DNA of 64,000 nucleotides, taken from NCBI RefSeq assembly GCF_000314995.1, contig NZ_BAEO01000012.1, positions 1-64,000 of the forward strand, in the 5' to 3' direction. Within the stretch, counting starts at the first letter, position 1; every line of letters begins with the position of its first letter. The position numbers and the translations under genes are program-made. This document shows positions 24,313 to 33,860 of the stretch, piece by piece. This DNA is from Paraglaciecola arctica BSs20135. Its GTDB lineage: Bacteria; Pseudomonadota; Gammaproteobacteria; Enterobacterales; Alteromonadaceae. A model generated the notes under the pieces. That model did no database searches. It had not been told where the DNA came from and was given only the letters and a program-made list of their open reading frames with translations.

Positions 24313-25948
24313 TGTTCCCTCCCATACTGCCTCGAAATCTGCGGGCTAATAACGCCGCAACAAAAAATGCCATAAAAGGTAAAATGGATTGTAATAACAC
24401 ATATAGCGCAATCAGGTCTTGCTGAGTGCCGGTGCCAATAGCGACGGCTTCAGTGGTAATAGTTGTCACTCGTCCTGCTCCCATCATTAAGGTAGGTATG
24501 TATTGAGAGATACTCACCGAAAATGCTATCGCAAAAGCCGTAAAAACAGCCGGTAGTAATAGCCTAAATCGAACCTGCCACCAGCTTTGCCAAGAAGAAT
24601 AACCAAAACTTGCAGCTAATAATTCATAACGTGGTTCTACATTCAAAAATGGACCTTTTAGTACCAAATAAGCATAGGCAAAAGTAAAAGGTAAGTGAGA
24701 TAAAACAATCCAACCACTATGGTAGCCGCCTTGTGACCAGATATGCATAATTTGCCACCCTAACACCATACTAAGCTGAGGTAAGATAATGGCTAACAAC
24801 CAATAATAATCGGGCCAGTACTTGCCTTTTTGCCGTTGTAATTCCAAAGCTAATAAAGCCAATGCTACCCCCAGCAAACCTGCGAAGAAGCCAATTAACA
24901 ATGAATTTTGTAGTGGCAAAGAAAAAAACAACCATTCGTCTTGCCATAACTTAGTAGTTAACTGTGTTAATACTAAGCTATCACTATGCCAGTTAAAGCC
25001 AAATGACCACAAAGCGAATACCACCACCATCATGGCGGTCAAGAGCCCTAACATAGGTAACCAGGCTGTAAATATAGGATTGATTTTACCCAAATAAAAG
25101 CGACTGCCTTGTGTTGCCAGCGATTTACATGCGCCATGGGCAAGCTTTTCATGGGCATATAAAATGAACACCGTCACCGCCAGCAGTATCACCAACATAA
25201 CATTAGCCCAAAAGGCTAGCGCTTGATCTCCTGCAGCAAAACTGGTTTGCCAACGATAAACTGATACCGCAAATAACTCAGGTATATTGGGACCAACCAA
25301 CAAACTCACATCTACCACAGACAGGGTATAAGCCGCAGCGGCGAGCAGTGCTAAACGAGATTGTTTGAGTAGAGGCGGAAACACTAAAAACCACCAGCAG
25401 CGATAATCTTGGTAACCCAAGGCTTTTCCCTGCAACAGCCAATACTTAATGGGTAACTGGCGACCTATAGCACTAAAAATCAATAGGAAAAATGGCACTT
25501 CTTTAATCACTATGGCAAGGATAAGGGTGGATAATCCTTTACGAGGTAATCCTGGATCAACAAAAAATAGACTGCCATCGCTGAACAAAAACACTAGCCC
25601 TAAAGCGATAGCAAGATGAGGTAAGGATAATAACGGAGCGAGGTATTTTTCAAAGGACTGTAAGCGTTGACTGAGGTGATACTGGCTATACACCATAAAG
25701 GCAATATACAAAGATACTAAGGTGCTAAATATCGCACTGAAAAGGGTCATGAAAATCGAAACCGATAAACCTTGGTAGGCTAAAAAAGGCTTAAGATCGG
25801 CAAATGTAACCTGCTCTGGCGGCCACAACCCAACTACTATGCCTAAAATTGGCAACAATGAAATTAAAAACACCAGCAACCATCCGCTGGTGAGTGCTAT
25901 TTGCCTTATTCGCGCTGACGACCTTACCCGCCGTATCGTTGCTGCCAT
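24296..25948 (-). CDS. ynjC: ABC transporter permease, fused double domain (YnjC type)
   Basis: A 550-residue permease with about twelve membrane segments in two homologous halves, each with a binding-protein-dependent transport loop (EVPFFLLIFSAIGRQLPIKY and LAASFGYSSWQSWWQVRFRL regions). Fused two-domain permeases are typical of the ferric iron/thiamin class and of YnjC. It overlaps the ynjB-type gene by 25 bp and the ATPase gene by 17 bp. Confidence 0.88.
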   Translation of the reverse strand: MAATIRRVRSSARIRQIALTSGWLLVFLISLLPILGIVVGLWPPEQVTFADLKPFLAYQGLSVSIFMTLFSAIFSTLVSLYIAFMVYSQYHLSQRLQSFEKYLAPLLSLPHLAIALGLVFLFSDGSLFFVDPGLPRKGLSTLILAIVIKEVPFFLLIFSAIGRQLPIKYWLLQGKALGYQDYRCWWFLVFPPLLKQSRLALLAAAAYTLSVVDVSLLVGPNIPELFAVSVYRWQTSFAAGDQALAFWANVMLVILLAVTVFILYAHEKLAHGACKSLATQGSRFYLGKINPIFTAWLPMLGLLTAMMVVVFALWSFGFNWHSDSLVLTQLTTKLWQDEWLFFSLPLQNSLLIGFFAGLLGVALALLALELQRQKGKYWPDYYWLLAIILPQLSMVLGWQIMHIWSQGGYHSGWIVLSHLPFTFAYAYLVLKGPFLNVEPRYELLAASFGYSSWQSWWQVRFRLLLPAVFTAFAIAFSVSISQYIPTLMMGAGRVTTITTEAVAIGTGTQQDLIALYVLLQSILPFMAFFVAALLARRFRGSMGGNSVRDY

Positions 25949-27102
25949 ACTTCCTCAATCAGTACATGCCATGAACTGTGAAGTTCAGGGTGGGCAGGCA
26001 TAGTAGCTTTTTCATCAAACAAAGAGCTAACCACAGCAGGGTCACCCCATGATCCAGTGAATTTTTTCTGCTGTGCCATTTCACTCAACATAAAGTTTAT
26101 CACTACTTTCGCAGCATCTGGGCTAGGTGCAGATTTTGGGATCGCAAGATTATGACTATTAGTAATGGCACCATCAGTAAAATAGCGCCTAACACTGGTC
26201 TCAGAAATTTGTTGAGTACTTTTTTCTTTGAGCCATTGATTAGGGTTAAAACTCACGGCCATAGAGAGCGTTTTTTGTTGATACAACAATAGTTGCTCAG
26301 CTGCTGAACTAGGAAAAGCTTGCCCTTGTTGCCATAAATAGGGATGCAGCAAATCTAAGTATTGCCATAAGGCAGGTAATAATTCTTGTTGGGCTTGGGT
26401 CGTAGCTAACTGATACAAGCGCGGGTCGGCATCAGTTAAATCGATTAACAGTTGTTTTAAAAAAGTGGTGCCATGGAATTCTGGCGGCCGTGGATAAGTG
26501 ACCGTTTTAGGATTCGCTTTCGCTATATTCAATAGCGACTTGGCACTAATTTGCGTTGTAGGATAAAGCGCTTTCTCAGCAATAAAATTAAATTGGCCAA
26601 TGCCCCATGGCACTTCAAGGCCATCCATAGGCTCCCCAAAATCGACTCTGATGGGCAGCTTGTCGACGGCTAAAAAAGCAGAGTTAGGAATAGTTGACCA
26701 TAAATTGCCAAGCAAAAGGTTTTGCTGCTTGAGGTAGGCGAAATTTTCGCCGTTGACCCACATTAAATCAATGGCACTAGTACGGCCATTTTCAGCTTTG
26801 AGTCTAGATACAGGTTCAGATGGATCAGTGACTTTAACGTGAATTAGGCGGATTCGATATTGCTGAGCAATTTCTCGTGTTGCCCAACGCAAATAATCGT
26901 TCACCGCCTTTGAGCCACCCCAAGCGTAGAAATATACCGACTGCCCCTGAGCGGCCTTTAGTGTTTGTTGCCACTGAACACTATTTTCTGCAACAGTGTT
27001 AAGGGGTTGTGACTCTTGGTTAGCCATGACCCTAGTCACAAAAAAAAGTATACAACATACAGCAAAAGTTTTGCCTAAGGGACTAAAAAGTCGAGATATC
27101 AT
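25924..27102 (-). CDS. ynjB: ABC transporter substrate-binding protein (YnjB type)
   Basis: A 392-residue protein with a signal peptide (AVCCILFFVTRVMANQ) and the YnjB pattern: QSVYFYAWGGSKAVNDYLRW, IDLMWVNGENFAYLKQQ, VPWGIGQFNFIAEK, TYPRPPEFHGTTFLKQLLID and TNSHNLAIPKSAPSP. It is the periplasmic receptor of the importer encoded by the next two genes. The start overlaps the DUF547 gene by 20 bp. The ligand is unknown. Confidence 0.88.
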   Translation of the reverse strand: MISRLFSPLGKTFAVCCILFFVTRVMANQESQPLNTVAENSVQWQQTLKAAQGQSVYFYAWGGSKAVNDYLRWATREIAQQYRIRLIHVKVTDPSEPVSRLKAENGRTSAIDLMWVNGENFAYLKQQNLLLGNLWSTIPNSAFLAVDKLPIRVDFGEPMDGLEVPWGIGQFNFIAEKALYPTTQISAKSLLNIAKANPKTVTYPRPPEFHGTTFLKQLLIDLTDADPRLYQLATTQAQQELLPALWQYLDLLHPYLWQQGQAFPSSAAEQLLLYQQKTLSMAVSFNPNQWLKEKSTQQISETSVRRYFTDGAITNSHNLAIPKSAPSPDAAKVVINFMLSEMAQQKKFTGSWGDPAVVSSLFDEKATMPAHPELHSSWHVLIEEVWQQRYGG

Positions 27103-27925
27103 TCAACCGCCAATCGTAGTCTAGGTAACGAATTTCATAATTCTGTTTCTGCAACCAAGTGAGTTGCTGAGGATCATTGGCCATATCGGTTTGATAAACC
27201 TTAATCAGGTCTTTAATAGTGTTAAAGCCCTGTTGACCTTTCTCAAAATCTTCACCGTACCATTTAAAAATAGATGAGAGATATACACGGTTCTCGCTTA
27301 TCTTAATAGTGTTACGTTTATCATCTGATAAAAACTGAGACATTTGATCATCTAACTGCTGATCCAATTTATCAGCAATAAAAGCTTGGTTTCTCAGCGG
27401 TGGGCAACTCACGGCTGCACATACTAAGGCTGCATGTATACGTGGGCGCTCAAACCACACACGTACCATATCGTGTTCTATATTATCTAAATTGCGCTTT
27501 TCACCAAGCAGAGCAAAAAACGATTGTTTCCATGGACTAGAAAAAAAACTCCCCAAGTCTTTAATCGACTCAACTTTTCCTGATTGAAACTTAGCGTAGT
27601 TTTGAATAATCAGCTGTAAGGTAAAACCGTTATAAGCGTTGATCAAAAAACTCAGTTGTTCATCCCCTGTCCATAACTGGTATTCACTTTGTTTAACTGA
27701 GGATAGTTGCACCAAATATTGGTTTAGTTGTTCAGACTGCTTAAAAAGCTGCCCATAATCTACCCGGCTTTGCTTTTTATTAGGTGACAACTTCACCACA
27801 TCACTCAATACCTGAGTAAACAGTGGATGTTGGTGGTCAAAAGCCAGCACGGCCGTTGAGCTCATCATCAAAACGGCTGCCAATAAGTAAGATAGAGTTT
27901 TTGCATAAGTCAGTTTGTTAACCAT
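27083..27925 (-). CDS. DUF547 exported protein
   Basis: A 280-residue protein with a signal peptide (LLAAVLMMSSTAVLAFDHQH). DUF547 marks are VDYGQLFKQSEQLNQYLVQL, LSFLINAYNGFTLQLIIQNY, NLDNIEHDMVRVWFERPRIH and HAALVCAAVSCPPLRNQAF. The conserved N-A-Y-N, H and C positions resemble those of papain-fold proteins, but no activity is proven. Its ATG directly follows the stop of the flavoprotein gene (TAAATG) and its end overlaps ynjB, so it is part of one transcript. Confidence 0.88.
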   Translation of the reverse strand: MVNKLTYAKTLSYLLAAVLMMSSTAVLAFDHQHPLFTQVLSDVVKLSPNKKQSRVDYGQLFKQSEQLNQYLVQLSSVKQSEYQLWTGDEQLSFLINAYNGFTLQLIIQNYAKFQSGKVESIKDLGSFFSSPWKQSFFALLGEKRNLDNIEHDMVRVWFERPRIHAALVCAAVSCPPLRNQAFIADKLDQQLDDQMSQFLSDDKRNTIKISENRVYLSSIFKWYGEDFEKGQQGFNTIKDLIKVYQTDMANDPQQLTWLQKQNYEIRYLDYDWRLNDISTF

Positions 27926-30067
27926 TTATGAACGACGCCAAGTATGAAAACGCTCAACAAATGCCAGTAGTTTTTCAGGTGTATGGGCTTTTTTCCAGTT
28001 ACCTGCGGCGTTTTTGCTTGCTTCAGCCATAGTGGGATAGATATGAATAGTACCAAGAATTTTATTCATGCCTAGGTTGTATTTCATCGCTAGCACAAAC
28101 TCAGCAATGAGCTCTCCCGCATGGGCCCCGACAATAGTTGCACCAAGTATTTTATCTTTACCAGGAGGCGTCAGCACTTTTACAAATCCTTTCGCATGAT
28201 CGTCAGCTAATGCTCGGTCTAAACCACCAATATCATAACGGGTCACTTCGTATTCTACATTTTGCTCTTTAGCAGCTTGTTCATTTAAACCCACAGTGGC
28301 AATTTCAGGATCGGTAAAGGTTGCCCATGGAATGACCCGGTAATCTACTTTGAAGGTTTTAAAAGGTCTAAATAAAGCATTTACCGCAGCATACCAAGCC
28401 TGATGAGAAGCGGTATGGGTAAATTGGTATGGACCGGCAACATCACCAGCAGCCAAAATGTTGGGGTACTTAGTTTGTAACATCTCATTGGTCACAACAA
28501 CTCGGTTGGTTTCAATACCCAGTTTTTCTAAACCAAAACCTTTTAGGTTGGCCATACGTCCTACTGCAATCAATATCTCATCGAACTGCAATTTCTCTTG
28601 TTTACCGTCTTTCTCTAAAACAATAAACTTACCTTCATCAGTTTTTTCAATGGCTGTCGCTTTGGTATTCAAACGCACATCTACACCGTCTTTTATCAAT
28701 TGATCATACAAATACTGCGCTGCATCTGGGTCTTCTTTAGCGAGTAATTGTGGCAACATTTCTACTTGGGTGACTTGTGTACCTAAACGGCCAAATGCTT
28801 GAGATAACTCACTACCAATGGGTCCGCCGCCTAAGACTACTAAGCGTTTAGGTTGTTCGGTTAAATCCCATAAGTTATCAGCTGTTAGGTAATCTATATC
28901 CTGCAAACCCGGAATAGGCGGTACAAACGCACTGGCACCTGTGGCAATAACAATATTTTTAGTGGTAAGCGATTGCACCCCATCAGCAGTTTGAATATCC
29001 ACTTGCCAAGGCGAGACTATTGTTGCGCTACCAGTCACTACTTTTACTCCAAGGGACTCATAACGTTCGATAGAATCGTGGGGCTCTATGGTTTTGATTA
29101 CGCTATGTACTTGATTCATCACAGCTTTAAAATCGACTTCTGGAGCTTGGTAATTCACACCTGCATTGGCAGACACTTTATGTGTATGAGCCAACTTGCT
29201 GGCATGTAATAAACTTTTCGAAGGCACACAACCGGTATTTAAGCAGTCGCCACCCATTTTGTGTTTTTCTACTAAGGTAACGGACGCTTTTACAGCAGCT
29301 GCGATATAAGCAGTCACTAATCCAGCAGAGCCAGCGCCTATAACCACCATATTGCGGTCAAATGTCTTAGGTTTTTTCCAGCCTTTATAAACTCGCTTTT
29401 GTTTGATGAAATTTAAGATCAGCTTGGCAATAATGGGGAAAATACCCAGTAAAACAAAAGATAAAATTAATTCTTTGGAAGCGATATCAGACACAGCTTC
29501 TATTTCAGCTAGTTGGGTACCTGCATTAACATAAACTGCAGTACCTATAAGCATACCCACTTGACTAACAAGATAATAAGTGACCGTTTTGATACTGGTT
29601 ACACCCATCACTAAATTGATAACAAAAAATGGAAAAATAGGCACTAAACGTAAGCTCAATAGATAAAAAGGGCCGTCTTTTTCAACACCTTTGTCGATGG
29701 CTTTAATACGCTCAGAAAAAGTCGATTTGACCCAATCTCTAAGCAAAAATCGTGACACCAAAAATGCCAAAGTGGCACCAATAGTTGAAGCAAAGGAAGC
29801 CAAAAGCAATCCAAAACCTAAACCAAATAATGCACCTGCACCTAAAGTTAAAATAATCGCGCCGGGCAAACTAAGGGCAGTCGCTGTAACATAAATCAAA
29901 AAATAAACGATGAATGCCTGTAACCAATTTGACGCAATGTATTCAGCCAAATCTTGTTGGTTAGCTTTTAAACTTTCCAGAGTCAGATACTGCCCTATAT
30001 CAAAGATAAAAAAAGCGGCAATCAGCAGTATTATACTGACGAGTAGTATCCCTCGTTTAAAATTCAT
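27926..30067 (-). CDS. TVP38/DedA-like membrane domain fused to FAD disulfide oxidoreductase
   Basis: A 713-residue fusion. Residues 1 to about 225 form a TVP38/TMEM64-type membrane domain (LPGAIILTLGAGALFGLGFG, FFVINLVMGV). From about 237 the protein is a class I pyridine nucleotide-disulfide oxidoreductase: FAD fold VIGAGSAGLVTAYIAA, redox-active GGDCLNTGCVPSKS, NAD(P) fold VVLGGGPIGSELSQAFG, and a C-terminal dimer domain with HIYPTMAEA, as in mercuric reductase-like proteins. It probably moves electrons at the inner-membrane face; its acceptor is unknown. It is the first gene of the operon with DUF547 and ynjBCD/F. Confidence 0.9.
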   Translation of the reverse strand: MNFKRGILLVSIILLIAAFFIFDIGQYLTLESLKANQQDLAEYIASNWLQAFIVYFLIYVTATALSLPGAIILTLGAGALFGLGFGLLLASFASTIGATLAFLVSRFLLRDWVKSTFSERIKAIDKGVEKDGPFYLLSLRLVPIFPFFVINLVMGVTSIKTVTYYLVSQVGMLIGTAVYVNAGTQLAEIEAVSDIASKELILSFVLLGIFPIIAKLILNFIKQKRVYKGWKKPKTFDRNMVVIGAGSAGLVTAYIAAAVKASVTLVEKHKMGGDCLNTGCVPSKSLLHASKLAHTHKVSANAGVNYQAPEVDFKAVMNQVHSVIKTIEPHDSIERYESLGVKVVTGSATIVSPWQVDIQTADGVQSLTTKNIVIATGASAFVPPIPGLQDIDYLTADNLWDLTEQPKRLVVLGGGPIGSELSQAFGRLGTQVTQVEMLPQLLAKEDPDAAQYLYDQLIKDGVDVRLNTKATAIEKTDEGKFIVLEKDGKQEKLQFDEILIAVGRMANLKGFGLEKLGIETNRVVVTNEMLQTKYPNILAAGDVAGPYQFTHTASHQAWYAAVNALFRPFKTFKVDYRVIPWATFTDPEIATVGLNEQAAKEQNVEYEVTRYDIGGLDRALADDHAKGFVKVLTPPGKDKILGATIVGAHAGELIAEFVLAMKYNLGMNKILGTIHIYPTMAEASKNAAGNWKKAHTPEKLLAFVERFHTWRRS

Positions 30068-30470
30068 TTAGTTTTTTCCTTTAGTTTGTAGCGCTTGATG
30101 CACTTTTTGACAGGTCAATTTAGTTGATTCTATGACTTATTAGTTAATTGAACCGGATATGACCCAAGCTTAGCTGGTTTTCTTTCGTAATAGTGGCAGT
30201 AATGATTAATGTATACTGTTTTTTGGGGTAAAACAGCAACGGATTTAACAGCTCCCAGCTCAATTCACTGGTCAATACAAGGTAATACCAATCCCATTAA
30301 AGCTCGATACTAGTTGTGCGCCAGTTTGTTTTGACTCTACTTTTACTGCAAGAACCGGATCAGACTAATGACTCAATAATGCTAATTGCAGCAGCAAAGT
30401 CAAACGAGCAAAAATAAGCAATTGTGGCTCAAAAAAGAAGGTGAATAGTTGCGATCAAATGAACTAGAGC
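30068..30470. other. Intergenic between divergent operons
   Basis: No gene seen in about 400 bp. It must hold the promoter of the leftward TVP38-flavoprotein operon. The word TAATACCAATCCCATTAAAG (about 30283-30302) resembles TAATACAATTCCATTAAAG near 22067, a possible dispersed repeat. Confidence 0.4.
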
Positions 30471-30499
30471 TTGACCCGAGTAGCAAGCTTGCTTATAAA
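30471..30499 (+). promoter_or_regulatory. Sigma-70-type promoter of prkB
   Basis: TTGACC at 30471-30476 and TATAAA at 30494-30499 are separated by 17 bp, 30 bp upstream of the prkB start codon. Confidence 0.6.
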
Positions 30500-30529
30500 T
30501 GACATCCATTAAGCAGCAAAGTGTGTTGA

Positions 30530-31441
30530 ATGTCAGTAAAACATCCCATAATAGCTATCACTGGTTCGTCTGGTGCAGGCACAACTATGACCACCAATGC
30601 CATACGACATATTTTTCGTAACTTGTCGGTCAATGCGGCAGTAGTGGCAGGGGATAGCTTCCATAGATTCACTCGTCCAGAAATGGAAGTGGAGATCCGT
30701 AAAGCTCAAGAACAAGGCCGGCACATCAGTTATTTTGGTCCCAAAGCCAATGACTTCGAAATGCTCGAATCTTTGTTCACCGAATATGCACAAACCGGCA
30801 TGGGCAAACATCGTCAATACCTGCACACCTTTGACGAGGCCGTACCCTTTAACCAAATGCCCGGTACGTTCACTCCTTGGCAAGATTTACCCGAAAGTAC
30901 AGACGTTCTGTTTTATGAGGGATTGCACGGTGGCGTAGCCAACGACGAAGTAGACGTAGCCAAACACGTTGACTTGTTAGTTGGCATGGTGCCTATAGTC
31001 AACTTAGAATGGATCCAAAAAATTGTCCGTGACACCACAGACAGAGGCCATTCTCGTGAAGCAGTCATGAGCAGTATAGTGCGTAGCCTCGACGATTATT
31101 TTAAATACATCACTCCACAGTTCTCACGTACCCATGTTAACTTTCAGCGAGTCCCCACAGTTGATACCTCTAACCCTTTCAGTGCTCGTGAAATACCCAG
31201 CCAAGACGAAAGTTTTGTAGTGGTGCGTTTTCGCCGCGAAATGAAAAGTGTGGATTATCCCTATTTACTTAAAATGATTGATGGCTCGTTTATGTCCCGC
31301 ATCAATACCATAGTAGTACCCGGAGGTAAGATGGGGCTGGCCATGGAGCTGATTTTAATGCCACTTTTAGAAGAATTGCTGGATAAAAAACGCCGCGCTG
31401 GTTTTCAAATGGATTGGGTTAGTGAGGAGCCAGAGGATTAA
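30530..31441 (+). CDS. prkB: Phosphoribulokinase-like kinase PrkB
   Basis: A 303-residue P-loop kinase with GSSGAGTT near the start, then AGDSFHRFTRPEMEVEIRKA, HISYFGPKANDFEML, VLFYEGLHGG and MVPIVNLEWIQKI. It matches the PrkB form common in heterotrophic gammaproteobacteria. These proteins resemble Calvin-cycle phosphoribulokinase but occur without Rubisco, and none is seen here, so the true substrate is not certain. A good promoter precedes it. A small membrane-protein gene begins 5 bp after its stop. Confidence 0.93.
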   Translation: MSVKHPIIAITGSSGAGTTMTTNAIRHIFRNLSVNAAVVAGDSFHRFTRPEMEVEIRKAQEQGRHISYFGPKANDFEMLESLFTEYAQTGMGKHRQYLHTFDEAVPFNQMPGTFTPWQDLPESTDVLFYEGLHGGVANDEVDVAKHVDLLVGMVPIVNLEWIQKIVRDTTDRGHSREAVMSSIVRSLDDYFKYITPQFSRTHVNFQRVPTVDTSNPFSAREIPSQDESFVVVRFRREMKSVDYPYLLKMIDGSFMSRINTIVVPGGKMGLAMELILMPLLEELLDKKRRAGFQMDWVSEEPED

Positions 31442-31446
31442 AGCCG

Positions 31447-31647
31447 ATGAATACTGAACCAAAGCTTTCTCTTAAAATTCGTATTGTGATTGGAATTGTT
31501 GCTATTCCCTCATTAATTTTGGCTGCTATGATTATGTCGATGTTGATTAAACAAACAGAAGGGGAAATCAGTTTTTTTGAAGTAGTGTATTCATTGGTAG
31601 GAGTCTTCGCCATGTATATTGCTTTAACAGGTAAAAAGTTCTTTTAG
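31447..31647 (+). CDS. Small two-helix membrane protein downstream of prkB
   Basis: A 66-residue protein with two hydrophobic helices (IRIVIGIVAIPSLILAAMIM and FFEVVYSLVGVFAMYIALTG) and a basic end KKFF. Five base pairs separate it from prkB, so it is probably co-transcribed and translationally coupled. I recognise no family. Confidence 0.7.
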   Translation: MNTEPKLSLKIRIVIGIVAIPSLILAAMIMSMLIKQTEGEISFFEVVYSLVGVFAMYIALTGKKFF

Positions 31648-31785
31648 TTCCTGTAATACGCATAACTGACCGCCCATGACAAACTTTGTAACAATCCAAA
31701 TGCTTTGCTAATCAAGGCAACCTTTTGAATCAACAATCTTTCACATATAGTGTATTAAACCACTTAACACATTTTGGATTAGCTC

Positions 31786-32511
31786 ATGGGACAGGAAACA
31801 ACAAAAATTTTAGTAGTAGATGACGATATGCGCCTGCGCAGTCTGTTGGAACGCTACTTGGTTGAACAAGGTTTTCAGGTCAGAGCTGCCGCCAACTCTG
31901 AACAAATGGATAGATTGTTAGAGCGAGAAAACTTCCACCTTATGGTACTCGATTTGATGTTACCTGGTGAAGATGGCTTATCGATTTGTCGTCGTTTACG
32001 CCAAAAAGAAAACCAAATCCCTATAATAATGCTGACTGCTAAAGGTGATGAAGTTGACCGTATTATTGGACTAGAAATGGGTGCTGACGACTATCTTCCC
32101 AAACCGTTTAATCCCAGAGAGTTACTCGCCAGAATCAAAGCGGTACTGCGTCGCAAAACCACAGAAGCGCCGGGTGCACCTTCTCTTGAAGAACAAATTA
32201 TTGAATTTGGTAAGTACTCACTTAACCTTGGCACTAGAGAAATGAGTGCTGATGGTCAGGCAATGACCCTCACCAGTGGTGAATTTGCAGTGCTTAAATC
32301 TTTAGTGACTCATCCCAGAGAGCCTCTGTCTCGTGACAAACTGATGAACCTAGCCCGAGGGCGTGATTATAGTGCCTTGGAACGCAGTATTGATGTACAA
32401 GTATCCCGCTTACGCCGCATGCTGGAGGAAGATCCTGCCAATCCCCGTTACATACAAACCGTCTGGGGTCTAGGTTATGTGTTTGTGCCAGATGGTGAAA
32501 GTACGGCCTAG
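31786..32511 (+). CDS. ompR: Response regulator OmpR
   Basis: A 241-residue response regulator closely similar to E. coli OmpR: receiver domain [19 protein letters not shown], phosphorylation site [13 protein letters not shown] (Asp near 55), [20 protein letters not shown], and a winged-helix output domain ([51 protein letters not shown]). It regulates genes in response to osmolarity or envelope signals, mainly porins in enterics. The envZ gene starts 20 bp downstream. Confidence 0.95.
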   Translation: MGQETTKILVVDDDMRLRSLLERYLVEQGFQVRAAANSEQMDRLLERENFHLMVLDLMLPGEDGLSICRRLRQKENQIPIIMLTAKGDEVDRIIGLEMGADDYLPKPFNPRELLARIKAVLRRKTTEAPGAPSLEEQIIEFGKYSLNLGTREMSADGQAMTLTSGEFAVLKSLVTHPREPLSRDKLMNLARGRDYSALERSIDVQVSRLRRMLEEDPANPRYIQTVWGLGYVFVPDGESTA

Positions 32512-32530
32512 TAGCGCTGTCAAAATCAAC

Positions 32531-33832
32531 ATGAAATTTCTCCCTAAAAGTGCCTTTGGCCAAACCGTGTTGTTGATTGGTATCTTGTTATTTATCAACC
32601 AAGTTGTGTCATTGGTCTCAGTCACTTTTTATTTTGTTAGCCCAAATGTACAACAAATCAATAATTTGCTCGCCACACAAATCAAACTCGCTTTTGTTGA
32701 AGACATTGACAGCCAAACCCCACAACTGGATCCGCGTTTTTATCAAACGGCAGGCATGCAGGTATACAACTATTCAGATGCCGTTAAAAATGGTTTAGAA
32801 CAAGCCACCCCCTACCAATATTGGTCCAGACAAATGTCTGATAGTTTAGGTGGTGAAGCACAAGTCAGAATCACTCATGGTGAACCTTATTTGTACTGGA
32901 TCAACCCGCCGCAAAACCCCGACATTTGGATCACTATTCCCATGGTGGGATTAGGAGAAGGCGACGGTTCCCCGCACCTCGTTTACTTATTAATGATTGG
33001 GATCCTAAGTGTGGGTGGCAGTTTAATTTTTGTGCGGCGCTTAAACCGTCCTTTAAAAGCACTGCAAGAAGCAGCCTTATTGGTAGGACGAGGCCAAGTA
33101 CCAAAACCTTTAAAAGAAGAAGGCTCTACTGAATTAATAGCGGTAACTCATGCTTTTAATCAAATGTCTAAAGGCATCAAACAGCTCGAAGATGATAGGG
33201 CACTGTTGACCGCTGGCATATCTCATGATCTACGTACACCTTTGACTCGCATCAGACTTGCGTCGGAAATGTTACCTGAATCACAAGACTGGGTGAAAGA
33301 AGGTATAGTCCACGATATTGAGGATATGAACGAGATCATTGACCAATTTATCGATTACGTGCGCCAAGACCAACAAGAATGTATGCAAGAAAGTAATATA
33401 AATGATCTGATTAGAGATGCCACACAAGTCAGAAATATTGAAGAAGATCATATAATCACCTTGGATTTAGAGCCGCTACCCAAAACACTCATTAGACGCG
33501 TTGCTTTAAAAAGAGTGATAGACAATTTAATCGAAAACGCCTTTCGTTATGGCAGCGACAATATCGAAATCACCTCCCGGCATAATAAAAAAGAAAAGCA
33601 GTTATGTTTTGCGATACGCGACTTTGGACCTGGTATTCCAGAAGAGCAAATACAAAGCCTTTTTGAACCTTTCACTCAAGGAGACAAAGCTAGGGGAAGT
33701 TTGGGCTCAGGGCTAGGCTTAGCTATAATCAAACGCATAGTTGAAATGCACTCTGGAAAAGTTACGTTGCAAAATCATGCTCAAGGGGGCTTAATTGCAA
33801 CAGTGTCTATTGGTTATCAAGTAATGAGTTAA
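32531..33832 (+). CDS. envZ: Sensor histidine kinase EnvZ
   Basis: A 433-residue inner-membrane kinase. I chose ATG 32531 ([13 protein letters not shown]), 20 bp after ompR; an upstream ATG at 32477 in the same frame would overlap ompR. It has two membrane segments (about 12-34 and 152-172) around a periplasmic loop, a HAMP linker, the H-box [20 protein letters not shown], the N-box [10 protein letters not shown], and the G-boxes [11 protein letters not shown] and [12 protein letters not shown]. It is the partner kinase/phosphatase of OmpR. The cytochrome-rhodanese gene starts 28 bp downstream. Confidence 0.94.
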   Translation: MKFLPKSAFGQTVLLIGILLFINQVVSLVSVTFYFVSPNVQQINNLLATQIKLAFVEDIDSQTPQLDPRFYQTAGMQVYNYSDAVKNGLEQATPYQYWSRQMSDSLGGEAQVRITHGEPYLYWINPPQNPDIWITIPMVGLGEGDGSPHLVYLLMIGILSVGGSLIFVRRLNRPLKALQEAALLVGRGQVPKPLKEEGSTELIAVTHAFNQMSKGIKQLEDDRALLTAGISHDLRTPLTRIRLASEMLPESQDWVKEGIVHDIEDMNEIIDQFIDYVRQDQQECMQESNINDLIRDATQVRNIEEDHIITLDLEPLPKTLIRRVALKRVIDNLIENAFRYGSDNIEITSRHNKKEKQLCFAIRDFGPGIPEEQIQSLFEPFTQGDKARGSLGSGLGLAIIKRIVEMHSGKVTLQNHAQGGLIATVSIGYQVMS

Positions 33833-33860
33833 CTAACTCATTCGTTAAAGGACTTTTACG

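Noticed and set aside
30530-31441. Calvin-cycle function for the phosphoribulokinase
   Set aside because: No Rubisco or other Calvin-cycle gene is present in the window; this form is the PrkB type of heterotrophs.
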